This document shows positions 8,964-17,654 of a DNA stretch of 29,204 nucleotides, piece after piece. Position 1 is the stretch's first letter, and every line of letters begins with the position of its first letter. Source of the DNA: Stentor coeruleus (Eukaryota > Ciliophora > Heterotrichea > Heterotrichida > Stentoridae). The position numbers and the translations under genes are program-made. The notes under the pieces are model-generated. The model worked only from the letters and a program-made list of their open reading frames with translations, did not search any database and had not been told where the DNA came from. Location: contig MPUH01000925.1 in NCBI GenBank assembly GCA_001970955.1, forward strand, positions 1-29,204, written 5' to 3'.

Positions 8964-10292
8964 ATGGAAGAAGAGTCCCAAGATTTCAAAACCCTCAGTC
9001 AAAAATTTTCAAATAATCAAGCCCAGCTCGCTCTAATTACTGTATCCAAACAAGAACTTGAAGTAAAATTCCGAGAGCTTGAAGACAAATATCGAGCCCA
9101 AGTCCTCTTACATGAGCAAGACTTAAAAGACACAAAAAACGATATAGATTTGCTTACTGAACAAAATAAGTTCTTGCGAAACGCCCTAGAAATCGCTACA
9201 TCCAAAGCTGAAAACCAAAATCCCTTTGAAGAAAAGCTTAAAAGTATATCATTATTATATGAAAAAAACCTTGAAATCCTCGCTTCACACGAGTCATATA
9301 TAAGCCAGTTAGAATCTCAGAACACAGTCTATTCTGACCAAATTAGCAAGTTTCAACAAAAAAATGGTAAACTAGAGGAAAAGAAAAAAAAACTTATCGA
9401 CGAAAACAATTTTCTTAGGAATAAAAGCCGAGAATTTCAAGAATCCTTAGAAAAAGTGACCAAAGAAGCGGAAAAAATCATATCGGAGCAAATGAAACGT
9501 GAGGACTCAAGGAAAAACCAACAAGAAGAATATATGTCAATAGTTAGAAAACACTCAGCCTTAGAAAAGAAGTATAAAGACCTAACTTTAAACTTTGAAA
9601 AACTTGAAAAGGAGCTTATATCAAAAAATGAAAGGATCAATTCTATTAGATCGAGTAAAACCATACAAGAAAACAAACTTAAAGACGAAGAGCGGAAAAA
9701 CGAAGAACTTTTCAAAAGGATAAAAATGTTTGAAAGTTCGGCTAGGTATCAGAAGAAAGTTGATACAAATGAATACTCGCAAATAAAAGCTGAGCAGGAA
9801 CTGAAATTAGTTGAAAGCGAAAGAAAGCTCAAAATGTTATCTGATAAAATCGAACCTTTAATTAAAAGGAATTCGCAGCTTGAAAAACTTATTGATAAGT
9901 ATTGAATATATAGACAAAATGTCCAAATAAATCATTTGAAGAACATACAAAAAGATCTTAGTACAACTGTGACATTTTTGAATCTTGAACTGGCTGATTA
10001 TAGAAAAGAAGGTATTTCACTGATTTCCCCAAACCCTAGTGTAAGAAAGTCTCAGTATTTGGCTTTTCAGAATTCTTCTGGACCAGATAAGAATTTTAAA
10101 ATGGACCCAAGCAGGTTTTCTCCATTAAGAAGCCAGGGATTAGATTTTGATGATATTTCTCCAATTAGAGATATACCGAAGCCGATGAAAAATGAGAATG
10201 AAGGGCTTTTCTTTGTTGATACTAACGAGTTTAATTCAAATATTATTATGAGATCTTCAGAAGGAACCGAAGAAGTATATATTAATCAATAA
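8964..10292 (+). CDS. Coiled-coil protein with one 15-nt intron, 437 aa
   Basis: Two exons, 8964-9898 and 9914-10292. Joining them removes a 15-nt intron carrying the in-frame TGA and gives one 437-aa reading frame: LEKLIDK continues as QNVQINHLKNIQK. Almost all of residues 10-330 is predicted coiled coil, rich in Glu, Lys, Leu and Gln heptads. The last 100 residues are non-helical, with Ser-Pro sites (ISPNPS, FSPLRS, ISPIRD) that could be phosphorylated. There is no other recognised domain; a cytoskeletal or basal-body structural role is plausible but unproven. I chose ATG 8964 (MEEESQDF) because the open frame upstream to 8868 contains no ATG. A decayed copy of the 3' end lies at 11430-11805. 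Confidence 0.85.
9899..9913 (+). other. 15-nt spliceosomal intron
   Basis: The sequence is GTATTGAATATATAG, with GT and AG ends and an A-rich interior. It interrupts Lys codon 312 after its second base (AA|A). Without removal the frame hits TGA at 9903-9905. With removal the coiled-coil protein continues for another 125 residues to TAA at 10290-10292. Fifteen nucleotides is the characteristic intron length of heterotrich ciliates. Confidence 0.92.
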
Positions 10293-10444
10293 ACTATTAT
10301 GTGAAAAATTATGATTTATAGAGAATAAAGGGATTTAAGTTAGAGTTTAAGTTGGCCTAAAAACTTTGATGTGTATTATAATCAGCAGATTCATATAGTA
10401 TATTATTAATATAGTAAAATATTATTTTATTTGTGTATTTTTAT
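10293..10444. other. 3' flank of coiled-coil gene, duplicated downstream
   Basis: AT-rich trailer after the stop. About 130 bp of it (to about 10425) recur, diverged, after 11673, so the duplication described at 11430-11805 extends past the coding end. The PiggyBac relic starts about 20 bp beyond the end of the similarity. Confidence 0.6.
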
Positions 10445-10750
10445 TTATGTTTCAGACAATATCAAGTTTACGATTTGCATAAAAAATTCTTTCATGCCCC
10501 ATCTCATAGGTTTTTGAGACAAATATTGCTTTAGACTATGCGATACTTTATAGGCTATCATTGATTTAATAATTGTTAAATTCTTGCCTGGAGTATAATA
10601 TTTTAGAGATGCTGAAGAAATTATTTCAAAGCGCATTCTTATTCTAGCTAATTTGTCATTATCAGAAGCATCACTTAACTTTAAAATTTTATTTATAAAC
10701 TCGAACTTATCATTGCTCATTTTACCCTGAATTATAAGCCACTTGACCAT
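10445..10750 (-). pseudogene. PiggyBac-type transposase fragment, catalytic residues lost
   Basis: A 101-codon open frame on the minus strand matches the central part of DDE_Tnp_1_7 (PiggyBac) transposases. The segment PGKNLTIIKSMIAYK then SHSLKQYLSQKPMRWGMK corresponds to the family pattern PG..L.IDESMI.FKGR.SLKQY.P.KP.KWG.K. The catalytic Asp and the following Glu of the DES motif are replaced (IIKS at residues 60-63), and the Gly-Arg after the Lys is Val-Ser, so it cannot be an active enzyme. Only about 100 residues of a normally 500-600-aa protein remain; upstream sequence shows no continuation I can read. Ciliates use domesticated PiggyBac proteins for DNA elimination, but this piece is a relic of a mobile element or of a dead paralogue. 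Confidence 0.75.
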
Positions 10751-11429
10751 AATCCATGAGTTTCCTAATGTATACTTTTTGCATTTTAGTATTTTATAAT
10801 TTTATTGTGCTAACATATTTTACGCATAAGGCAATAATTTAAATTTTTTATTTAGCATCAAAATTTACAGTTTTTCTTTCATAAAATTTAAGGATACTCA
10901 TTATCAACTTTCACAGTATAATTTATAACTTTTCCCTGTTCACTAAATTATCTTAGACTAAGCGAAATGCAGCAGTTCATTTTTATTCTATATTTTTATA
11001 ACTACTTTATATATCATAAGAATTTATATATATTCTCCTTCTTCATCATAGGAACTTGTTTTTTCATACTCCCTCATATCTCCAAAAATTCAAGTAGCAA
11101 TTGTTAGCTTAAGTTCTTTTCTTTAAAAAAATTAGTATCTTTAACTCATTTATAACTGAGCTAAATTAGTATTCATCACAATCTCCATATACTACTTCAT
11201 AATTAGACTATTAAGAAATCATAGCAATAACATTAAAGCATAGTGTCATAATAAAAAAATAATATAAGGCTTATCTGGGTTTAATAAAAATCAACCATTT
11301 TCATCACAAATTTCATAATGAAGAAACCTATTATCATTATACGAAAAAAGGTCCTCACAATTTTTTTAAATGTGATTTATATATAAGCCAATTAGCAAAC
11401 TTGAAATAAAGAAATCAAATTCCCTTTGG
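10751..11429. other. AT-rich DNA, nothing recognised
   Basis: No ORF of note, RNA gene or repeat was recognised. The stretch lies between the PiggyBac relic and the decayed duplicate of the coiled-coil gene end and may contain unrecognisable remains of either. Confidence 0.5.
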
Positions 11430-11805
11430 AAAAAAGTTGGGGATTCTCAGCATTTAACTTTTCAGAATTCTTCAGGACCAGATGTGAATCTTAAAATGGA
11501 CCGAGCAGATTTTCTTCATTGAGAAATAAGGGATCAGAACTTGATAGCATTTATCCGATTAGAGATATAACAGATGAAAATGAGAATTAAGAGCTTTTCT
11601 TTGCTTATAATAACAAATTCCATTCAAATTAATTAAATAATTTTAGAATAAACTGAAAAGTAAATATTTGTTAATAAACTATTATGTGAAAGCTATTATT
11701 TTATAGAAGTTAAATGATTTAATTAAATTTAAAATAACCTAAGAGTTATGATGATATGCTTTACAATTAAAAGTATCATATAATATATTATTACTATAAC
11801 AAATA
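11430..11805 (+). pseudogene. Decayed duplicate of the 3' end of the 8964-10292 gene
   Basis: This stretch is a diverged copy of 10045-10425. Shared blocks include CTTTTCAGAATTCTTC (11457 versus 10063), AAATGGACC, GATTAGAGATATA, and AATAAACTATTATGTGAAA at the stop and 3' flank (11673 versus 10288). It is a pseudogene: a base is lost after AAATGGACC, GAA has become TAA in ATGAGAATTAAGAGC, and CAATAA at the normal stop has become TTAATAA. The substitutions mainly replace G or C with A or T. About 1.38 kb separates the copies, with the PiggyBac relic between them. Confidence 0.85.
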
Positions 11806-11986
11806 TGTATTTTAAAGCATATATTATATTAATAGACAACCGTATAAATAACACATAATCATATATAAAAGTGTTAATTATACATAAATTACCATAAATA
11901 ATACAATACAAACTAGTTCCTCTACTTTCACCACCTATAAAAAACCTTATAATACTAACTTCAATCTAGCTTAATCATACTAAAAC

Positions 11987-13309
11987 TTAAAGACTAGTTC
12001 CAAATAGCCAAGAAAGAATCATATGCTGAGCTTGTGCCGGCTTCCATTGTGGAACCATATGTCCAGCACCTTTAACTGTAACTAGCCTAAGTCCAGTATA
12101 CCCAATTGTATACCCGGCAACTTGTTCATTCACATACCATGACCTATATGGTTCAGAAATCCCAAGATTCAAATTTCTAATCCAGTTCCTAGTACCAATA
12201 GTAGGCACAGCTCCATCAGTATCCCCAGAATAGATTAAAATATTAAGCCCAGCATTAATCAGCGCGGGGTATGCATAAAATGACCCATGCTGCATATCTT
12301 TAACATAATCCAAATCAGCACAAAATCCCCAGGTTGCTGGTTGAGGAATATTAAAAGCTTTTTGCACTGTAGCGTTGTTTAAATAAGTATAAATCCCACC
12401 CCAGGCTATACAAGGAGGTATAACTGTATCTTTAAGAATAGAAGTTAAGAATCTTAGTTTGCCTTGATTATCTTCATATGAGGTTTGTGACATACCAGGC
12501 CAACAATAACCATATATATCATATATATTAACACTATCAACAGTGTTATAAACTTCACCTACTGTTTCTTGGCAAGCTTCAGAAGACCAATCTTGCATAT
12601 TATCACAATCCTGCATTAGTTGAGTGTGCATTTGGACTGACATCATGCCATAAGTCCAAAGCATTTCCATAAAAGCTGGGTAAGTGTCATATCTCCAATC
12701 AGTAGCCCCATTACCAACAGCAATACCTTGAAGATTTATGGGGATGTAAGGTGTATAAGAGTTATAGTTAACAATAGCTAAAGCAAGAGTTGGTACATAA
12801 ATGCCAGCATAGCTTTCACCAGTTATGTAAAATGGTAGGTGTCTGTACTCATAAAATCCTTTGAAGAACTGTAGCAGAGCTAAGAGATTATCATGAGCAG
12901 TGATTTGATCTGTTGTATAGTTGTTAGAAACATCACCTAGAGGAGAAAAACCAACTCCTGCTGGAGACTCAAGGTAAATGACTGAAGCATTTGTGTTCCA
13001 AGAGTATGGGTTTTTGACTAGAGTTGTTGAGTTGTCAATATAAATATAAGGCCCGTTCTCATAGAAAAGACCATCCATTGACGAACACCCTGGCCCACCG
13101 TTTAACCAAAGGATCAGAGGGTCAGTCGCTGGGTTGTTTTGACTTTCCACAAATACATAGTGAAGTTGCTTGCCTTTAGAATTGGGGACATCGAGAAATC
13201 CGGAGTACATATCGAAAGGTGGGATTTCAGGGAATTGAGGAAATGAAGTCATCCTGTCAGTTAAGATCACCCCATTTGCCAGTCCTAGCAATATAAAATT
13301 CGCCAGCAT
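11987..13309 (-). CDS. Serine carboxypeptidase (peptidase family S10), 440 aa
   Basis: A full-length secreted or lysosomal serine carboxypeptidase that removes C-terminal residues from peptides at acid pH, probably in food vacuoles or lysosomes. Residues 1-16 form a hydrophobic signal peptide. The oxyanion-hole motif NGGPGCSS is at 70-77. The nucleophile is Ser166 in GESYAGIY. The catalytic Asp lies in SGDTDG (361-366) and the catalytic His is His417 in GAGHMVP. PYSWN (101-105) and ESPAGVGFS (114-122) are further S10 signatures. Several Asn-X-Ser/Thr sites (N92, N108, N130, N312) fit glycosylation. All Trp codons are TGG, which helps fix the genetic code. It is intronless, ends TAA, and has the usual length for the family. 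All key residues are present, so activity is expected. Confidence 0.96.
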   Translation of the reverse strand: MLANFILLGLANGVILTDRMTSFPQFPEIPPFDMYSGFLDVPNSKGKQLHYVFVESQNNPATDPLILWLNGGPGCSSMDGLFYENGPYIYIDNSTTLVKNPYSWNTNASVIYLESPAGVGFSPLGDVSNNYTTDQITAHDNLLALLQFFKGFYEYRHLPFYITGESYAGIYVPTLALAIVNYNSYTPYIPINLQGIAVGNGATDWRYDTYPAFMEMLWTYGMMSVQMHTQLMQDCDNMQDWSSEACQETVGEVYNTVDSVNIYDIYGYCWPGMSQTSYEDNQGKLRFLTSILKDTVIPPCIAWGGIYTYLNNATVQKAFNIPQPATWGFCADLDYVKDMQHGSFYAYPALINAGLNILIYSGDTDGAVPTIGTRNWIRNLNLGISEPYRSWYVNEQVAGYTIGYTGLRLVTVKGAGHMVPQWKPAQAQHMILSWLFGTSL

Positions 13310-14537
13310 ATTTAATATGGCTCATATTTAAGACCTAATTATTCACCTGGCTTAGATGTATATTTAGGGTTTGATGTTTTGAAGATTTATGTGAGGATTT
13401 AGATTTAAGAAGAGTATTTTCTTGTAATATAGGGAGGTAAAGTTTTTTTTTGGATAATAAACTGGTTTAAATGCAAATCAATTAAGATTTTCAGGAGAAA
13501 ATTATGGGATTAGGTTCGTTAAGGTTTTTAATGAAAATTTACATGATTTTTATGTTTAAATACTGGATTTATCTTAAAAATAGTTTTTGCATAAGCTAAC
13601 AATTTTTATTATATATATTTATAAAATAAGTTCTGCTAGATTAATAAGTTGCTTATAAAAATTTACTTATTATATGATATATGCATATTATGCTATATAA
13701 AATTGGATGCATCAATCTAAAAAGCATCAGAATATGTAAATATCTGTATTTCTTCTTTACTAAATATCAGCTCTTGACTTTATTTTCAATTCTTCTTCTG
13801 ATAAAAAAACTATTAATCGAATATGAAAATTTTCCTAATGTTCATTTTCTAGGAATTACGCATTACAATCATATAATCAATGTATTTTCGATAAAACTTG
13901 AAACTCAGCTCATTAAACTGCCACTTTTAGGATATTATCTTCTCTTCAAAACAGAATAAATACAGATTTTTATTTTCCTTTTACAGAGTAAATAAAAATC
14001 CATTCTTTCCTAAAATAATTTGCTTTTTAATACTAGTTTTGAATCAGAAAAATATTTAGATTTAAAAATTTTAAAATAGGATATTTACTGAGCTAGCTAA
14101 GCTTTTAAATATATCTAAGATAGAGTAAATTAGTTTTACTTGTCGTTGGTGCCCTCTACTTGAGTAAAGCAAATAACTTTTCTGATAACTCTACCAAATA
14201 TATATACTCTAATTTTTCCTATCTTTTATATCTATTTTAAGATACATTATTTTTAAATATGTAATTATTTATGTTTTAAATTCATATTTCATATGTTATT
14301 CTTCTGATCATTCTTTATGTAAAATTAGGAACTATTAAAATTAGGATGACTTAATGATAATGAATGCATTTGATAAAATTCAATATTAGGTGGATATATT
14401 ATCTCAAGCTCTTATATTACTTTTCTCATCAAAGTTAGTGGATCTTCAAATTTATCATATATTGTATATAATTTCTTGTAAATTTTAAGATTTTTATTCT
14501 ATCTATTCTTAACATAAATCACCGAAAATATTTGAGG
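13310..14537. other. AT-rich intergenic region
   Basis: About 1.2 kb between the carboxypeptidase start and the 3' side of the duplicated block. It contains a 92-codon plus-strand ORF (13681-13959) of Ile, Leu and Tyr-rich sequence that I cannot assign and that could arise by chance at this composition. No other feature was recognised. Confidence 0.5.
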
Positions 14538-14631
14538 AGTACTATATACTATCACACTATTCTCTAATCAAAAAATCATTATATCCTCATAACTAATTTT
14601 ATTAATTCTAAATCTTTTTAGCCTATTATCT

Positions 14632-16611
14632 TCAGCACCTGCATCTACATCTTAATTGTATCCTCTGAACATCTCCAGCAGCTCTATTTAATTCACAAGC
14701 AAAGCAATTCACTTTAACCCCATCAATATAAGCTACTAATCTTCCTAGCATCTGTGCATTTTCTGCATTTAAATATCCATCATACTTTGTCAGCATCAAG
14801 TCACTAGGCACAAGAACACAATCATTACATCCATCAAACCCACATCTATACCAAAACTTCATATCAATTTCCTTATATTTTTTCTGACTAATCTTATCAC
14901 AAATTTCATTCAGCTTTTTTAAATTCCCTTCAAAAATACACTTTTCACACAGTTTATGTCTTTTTTTACATTCAAATATCCCTGGTTTTTTGCAAATAAA
15001 ACACATTTCTAAGCTGCCCCCAGAAGTTATTTTTCCTTGATTATATGAAATTTTTGACCACTTTTCTTTTATTTTTGTGCAGTAATTCGAAGTGCATTTA
15101 AGCAAGTTTACATTGATATTATGTGCTTTTAAACAGTTGCTACAATAAAAATGTTTTCTTTCACATAATTCTGAAGTATTATAGAAAAAATTATTGAGGC
15201 ATATTTTGCAGTTGATATTTGAATATAATTGAGAATTTTGTGATACCCCGCTTTCCAGCATCATTTTGCACCAAGGGCAATTACAAATTTCAAATATTTC
15301 ATATGCTCTGGCTTTACAACAGTATTGGCAATAATAAAACTCATTGGGACAACAACTTTTTTCATTTGGTAGAAACTTTTCATTACAAATTTCGCACTTT
15401 TTTCCCATATAGTTTTCATACAGGGAATTATACATATCCGTACAATTATTACATTGACATATTTCACGGATCATCTGGTATTTCTTGCCACAACAGCTTT
15501 CACAATAGTAATTCTTATTTTGACATACGAAATCTTCATAAATCCCTCCATATTGTTTGCAAATTGAGCATTGTTTTATAAAAAAGGATTTTGATAGTAG
15601 ACTGCAATTCTCACATTCACATTTTGATGATATTTCTTCAGGCCTGGTGCCTAAACAGTCCACACAATAGTAATAAAAATGATTACATAACGATTTGTAA
15701 TTGAAAAGTGAACTTTTAGAGCATATAGTACAAGGAATGAAGAATTTAGGATATACCCCTCTTGATAAACTTTGGCAATAAGCACAAGGACAAATTTCAG
15801 AAATTTGTTGTTTGCGTGAGTCTAAGCACGAAGGGCAATAAAGTTTATTTTTTTGACATTGAGAAATATAATTATAAACATTATAATTTCTGCAAACACT
15901 ACAAGGCTCTTCGTATACTTTACTTGGCTGGCCTAATATTTGTGGGATATTCTTAATATCAAGTAAAGATAAAACTTCTTCACAACTTGAACAGCTGCAG
16001 TCATCTTTGACATTAGTAAAATCACCGCAATTTTTGCATGTATTGCAATAATGATACCCTTTCGGACATAATATAAAACTATCATCGTCATATTTTCTAC
16101 ACAAAACACATTTGCCACTTTTTCCTTTTTTTCCTTTTTTTAGACTTTCCTCATAATGATCACTTAAAACTACAGCATTTGCTCCTTGATTATAGTCATT
16201 TGTATTTTCTGAACATGTTTTACATATAAAATTTCCTTTACTTATTTCATCAAATTGACCATTATAAGTTCTACAATTGATACATCTTCTTACAGACATC
16301 ACATGAGCATTTTCACAATAGGTGCATTTAGGCATGGAAATCAGATTTGGAAATTTCTCTTCACATTCTCTGCACATATTGATTTTCTTAGGACAATTTG
16401 ACAAGTTATTACCGCATAACAAACAATAATCGCAATTCTTTATATACGAAATGGCATAAATAAAGCAACTTAAACACCAAGGTTTGAAATCTATATTGCT
16501 AATCACCTTAGAAAGGCATGCTTTATGGTAAATATGCTTTTCTGAGCAGTATTCTATCAAAGAATAGTCACTTTCATTGCCATTACAGATGAGACAAATT
16601 ACATTATTCAT
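14632..16611 (-). CDS. Tandem RING-like Cys-rich protein, copy A
   Basis: Predicted 659-aa protein, about 700 if the upstream in-frame ATG at 16740 is used. It is a string of about nine modules of roughly 45-60 residues. A typical module has C-x2-C, then C, YYC-x2-C, then C-x-C-x2-C (for example CTICSKSSLFNYKSLC, then YYYC, then CECENC). Eight Cys per module and spacing like RING/IBR folds imply two zinc ions each; module one also has His (CSEKHIYHKAC). No catalytic or membrane feature was seen. A ubiquitin-ligase or protein-scaffold role would be inference only. I prefer ATG 16611 (MNNVICLIC) because the extra 43 residues of the longer form are an alternative-frame reading of the neighbouring membrane-protein gene. 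It differs from copy B by a 16-residue segment (ISYNQGKITSGGSLEM) and an extended RCRC end. Stop TGA. Confidence 0.85.
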   Translation of the reverse strand: MNNVICLICNGNESDYSLIEYCSEKHIYHKACLSKVISNIDFKPWCLSCFIYAISYIKNCDYCLLCGNNLSNCPKKINMCRECEEKFPNLISMPKCTYCENAHVMSVRRCINCRTYNGQFDEISKGNFICKTCSENTNDYNQGANAVVLSDHYEESLKKGKKGKSGKCVLCRKYDDDSFILCPKGYHYCNTCKNCGDFTNVKDDCSCSSCEEVLSLLDIKNIPQILGQPSKVYEEPCSVCRNYNVYNYISQCQKNKLYCPSCLDSRKQQISEICPCAYCQSLSRGVYPKFFIPCTICSKSSLFNYKSLCNHFYYYCVDCLGTRPEEISSKCECENCSLLSKSFFIKQCSICKQYGGIYEDFVCQNKNYYCESCCGKKYQMIREICQCNNCTDMYNSLYENYMGKKCEICNEKFLPNEKSCCPNEFYYCQYCCKARAYEIFEICNCPWCKMMLESGVSQNSQLYSNINCKICLNNFFYNTSELCERKHFYCSNCLKAHNINVNLLKCTSNYCTKIKEKWSKISYNQGKITSGGSLEMCFICKKPGIFECKKRHKLCEKCIFEGNLKKLNEICDKISQKKYKEIDMKFWYRCGFDGCNDCVLVPSDLMLTKYDGYLNAENAQMLGRLVAYIDGVKVNCFACELNRAAGDVQRIQLRCRCRC

Positions 16612-16758
16612 TATAAATCCATTTACATTATCCTTACAAATAAGTATTTTTTCTTTTAATTGTATTTTCGGACTTAGAAGGCGAAAGTTTGCCTTTAGGC
16701 TTTTTCGACTTACTTTGGTCTTTAGATTTTTTTGTTGCATATATTGAAGATATCCTCT

Positions 16759-17654
16759 TTAACCTTTTTCACGTCTTTTAACTGCTTCAGGATTGAGCTT
16801 ATATTCTTCCATTGATGTATTGGAATCTGACATTATTGTTGGAATTTTCTTATTATATGGATTATCTTTTGGTAACTCTACATGTTTTTTTTTAAAGGAT
16901 TGTCTAGATGCGAGCATAGATTTTAGTCTTAGTATTTCGGGGTCATCGACTTCAATTTCTTTGCCTGAGAGGATTTTGTCGATGTTTTTAAGAATTTTTT
17001 TCTTACTTTTTTTCTTGAAGATTGTGTTGTCGCGGATTAAATCAGGCTTTTCGGTGATTTTTTTAACGAAGAACATATTGGGGTAAAATGATTTTTGGAA
17101 GTCAGCAGAGATGATGATTTCATGTTCGCTTTCATATGATTTTGAAGAACATGAAAGAGGTTTGATTCCCTTACTCGTTTTGAGACCTGGATCTAAACTG
17201 ATTCTCATTAATTTGTGGTGGACCCATATAAATTTCATCAGACTCTTGTCCTGATATCACAGCAGCTTTCATTTCATTTCTCCTGGTTAACTTTTTCTTA
17301 CTAATCACGTCACTATTTTATGGATTTCTGAAGATATAGAGCTACTCTCTGATTTAGAACGATTTTTTTTTCAGTAATTTTCTTAGAACTTTCTAATGGA
17401 TTGAAACCCTTAAATACAGATATACCTTGACTGCCCCGCTGATTTTTTCTTGTTGTTTTGGCTCGATAATATCATTTTTTCAAGGATTTGGAACAATGGA
17501 AATCACCTCTGAAGTTCATGCTTTAAGAATCCTTGTTTATTATGCTTAAGGTGAAATACACTGGGATAATTCTGATGGCTTATGCTCTTGGCAGTCTTTC
17601 TCAAATAACATGAGTTTTCTGTGAAGGCTGATTGATTTTTTGATATTTTACCTG
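16759..17654 (-). pseudogene. Truncated, frameshifted 3' copy of the membrane-protein gene
   Basis: This is the counterpart in unit A of the C-terminal third of the 1218-aa gene. The best-preserved part reads as in the intact copy (KPDLIRDNTIFKKKSKKK, then DKILSGKEIEVDDPEILRLK). One T/C position is missing near 16765 (AACCTTTTTCACG versus AACCTTTCTTCACG), which ends the frame with REKG. Further upstream (17150-17654) there are several indels and substitutions, and the copy stops at 17654, so it has neither the N-terminus nor the membrane segments. It is not expected to make a functional protein, though a 159-codon ORF (16759-17238) survives. Confidence 0.9.

Larger units (their letters stand above)
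14538..17654. repeat. Tandem segmental duplication, unit A
   Basis: Left unit of a direct tandem duplication. It begins near TACTATATACTATCACACTA and ends at ATATTTTACCTG (17643-17654), where similarity to unit B stops and unit B itself begins. It contains the Cys-rich gene A and a truncated 3' part of the membrane-protein gene. From about 15550 to 17090 it is nearly identical to 18620-20150 of unit B. The outer parts (14538-15540 and 17090-17654) show many substitutions and small indels. Confidence 0.92.

Noticed and set aside
9936..10292. Separate 118-codon gene starting at TTG
   Set aside because: It is exon 2 of the 8964-10292 gene; removing the 15-nt intron restores one frame.
11987..13309. 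Blepharisma-type code with UGA for Trp
   Set aside because: The carboxypeptidase and the other long genes use only TGG for Trp, and none has an in-frame TGA; the Cys-rich genes end at TGA.
13681..13959. 92-codon ORF on the plus strand
   Set aside because: Composition is what AT-rich noncoding DNA gives, and about one such ORF is expected by chance in the intergenic DNA here.
16612..16740. 43-residue N-terminal extension of Cys-rich protein A (MQQKNLK...)
   Set aside because: It is an out-of-frame reading of the duplicated membrane-protein coding sequence; the zinc modules begin right after ATG 16611.
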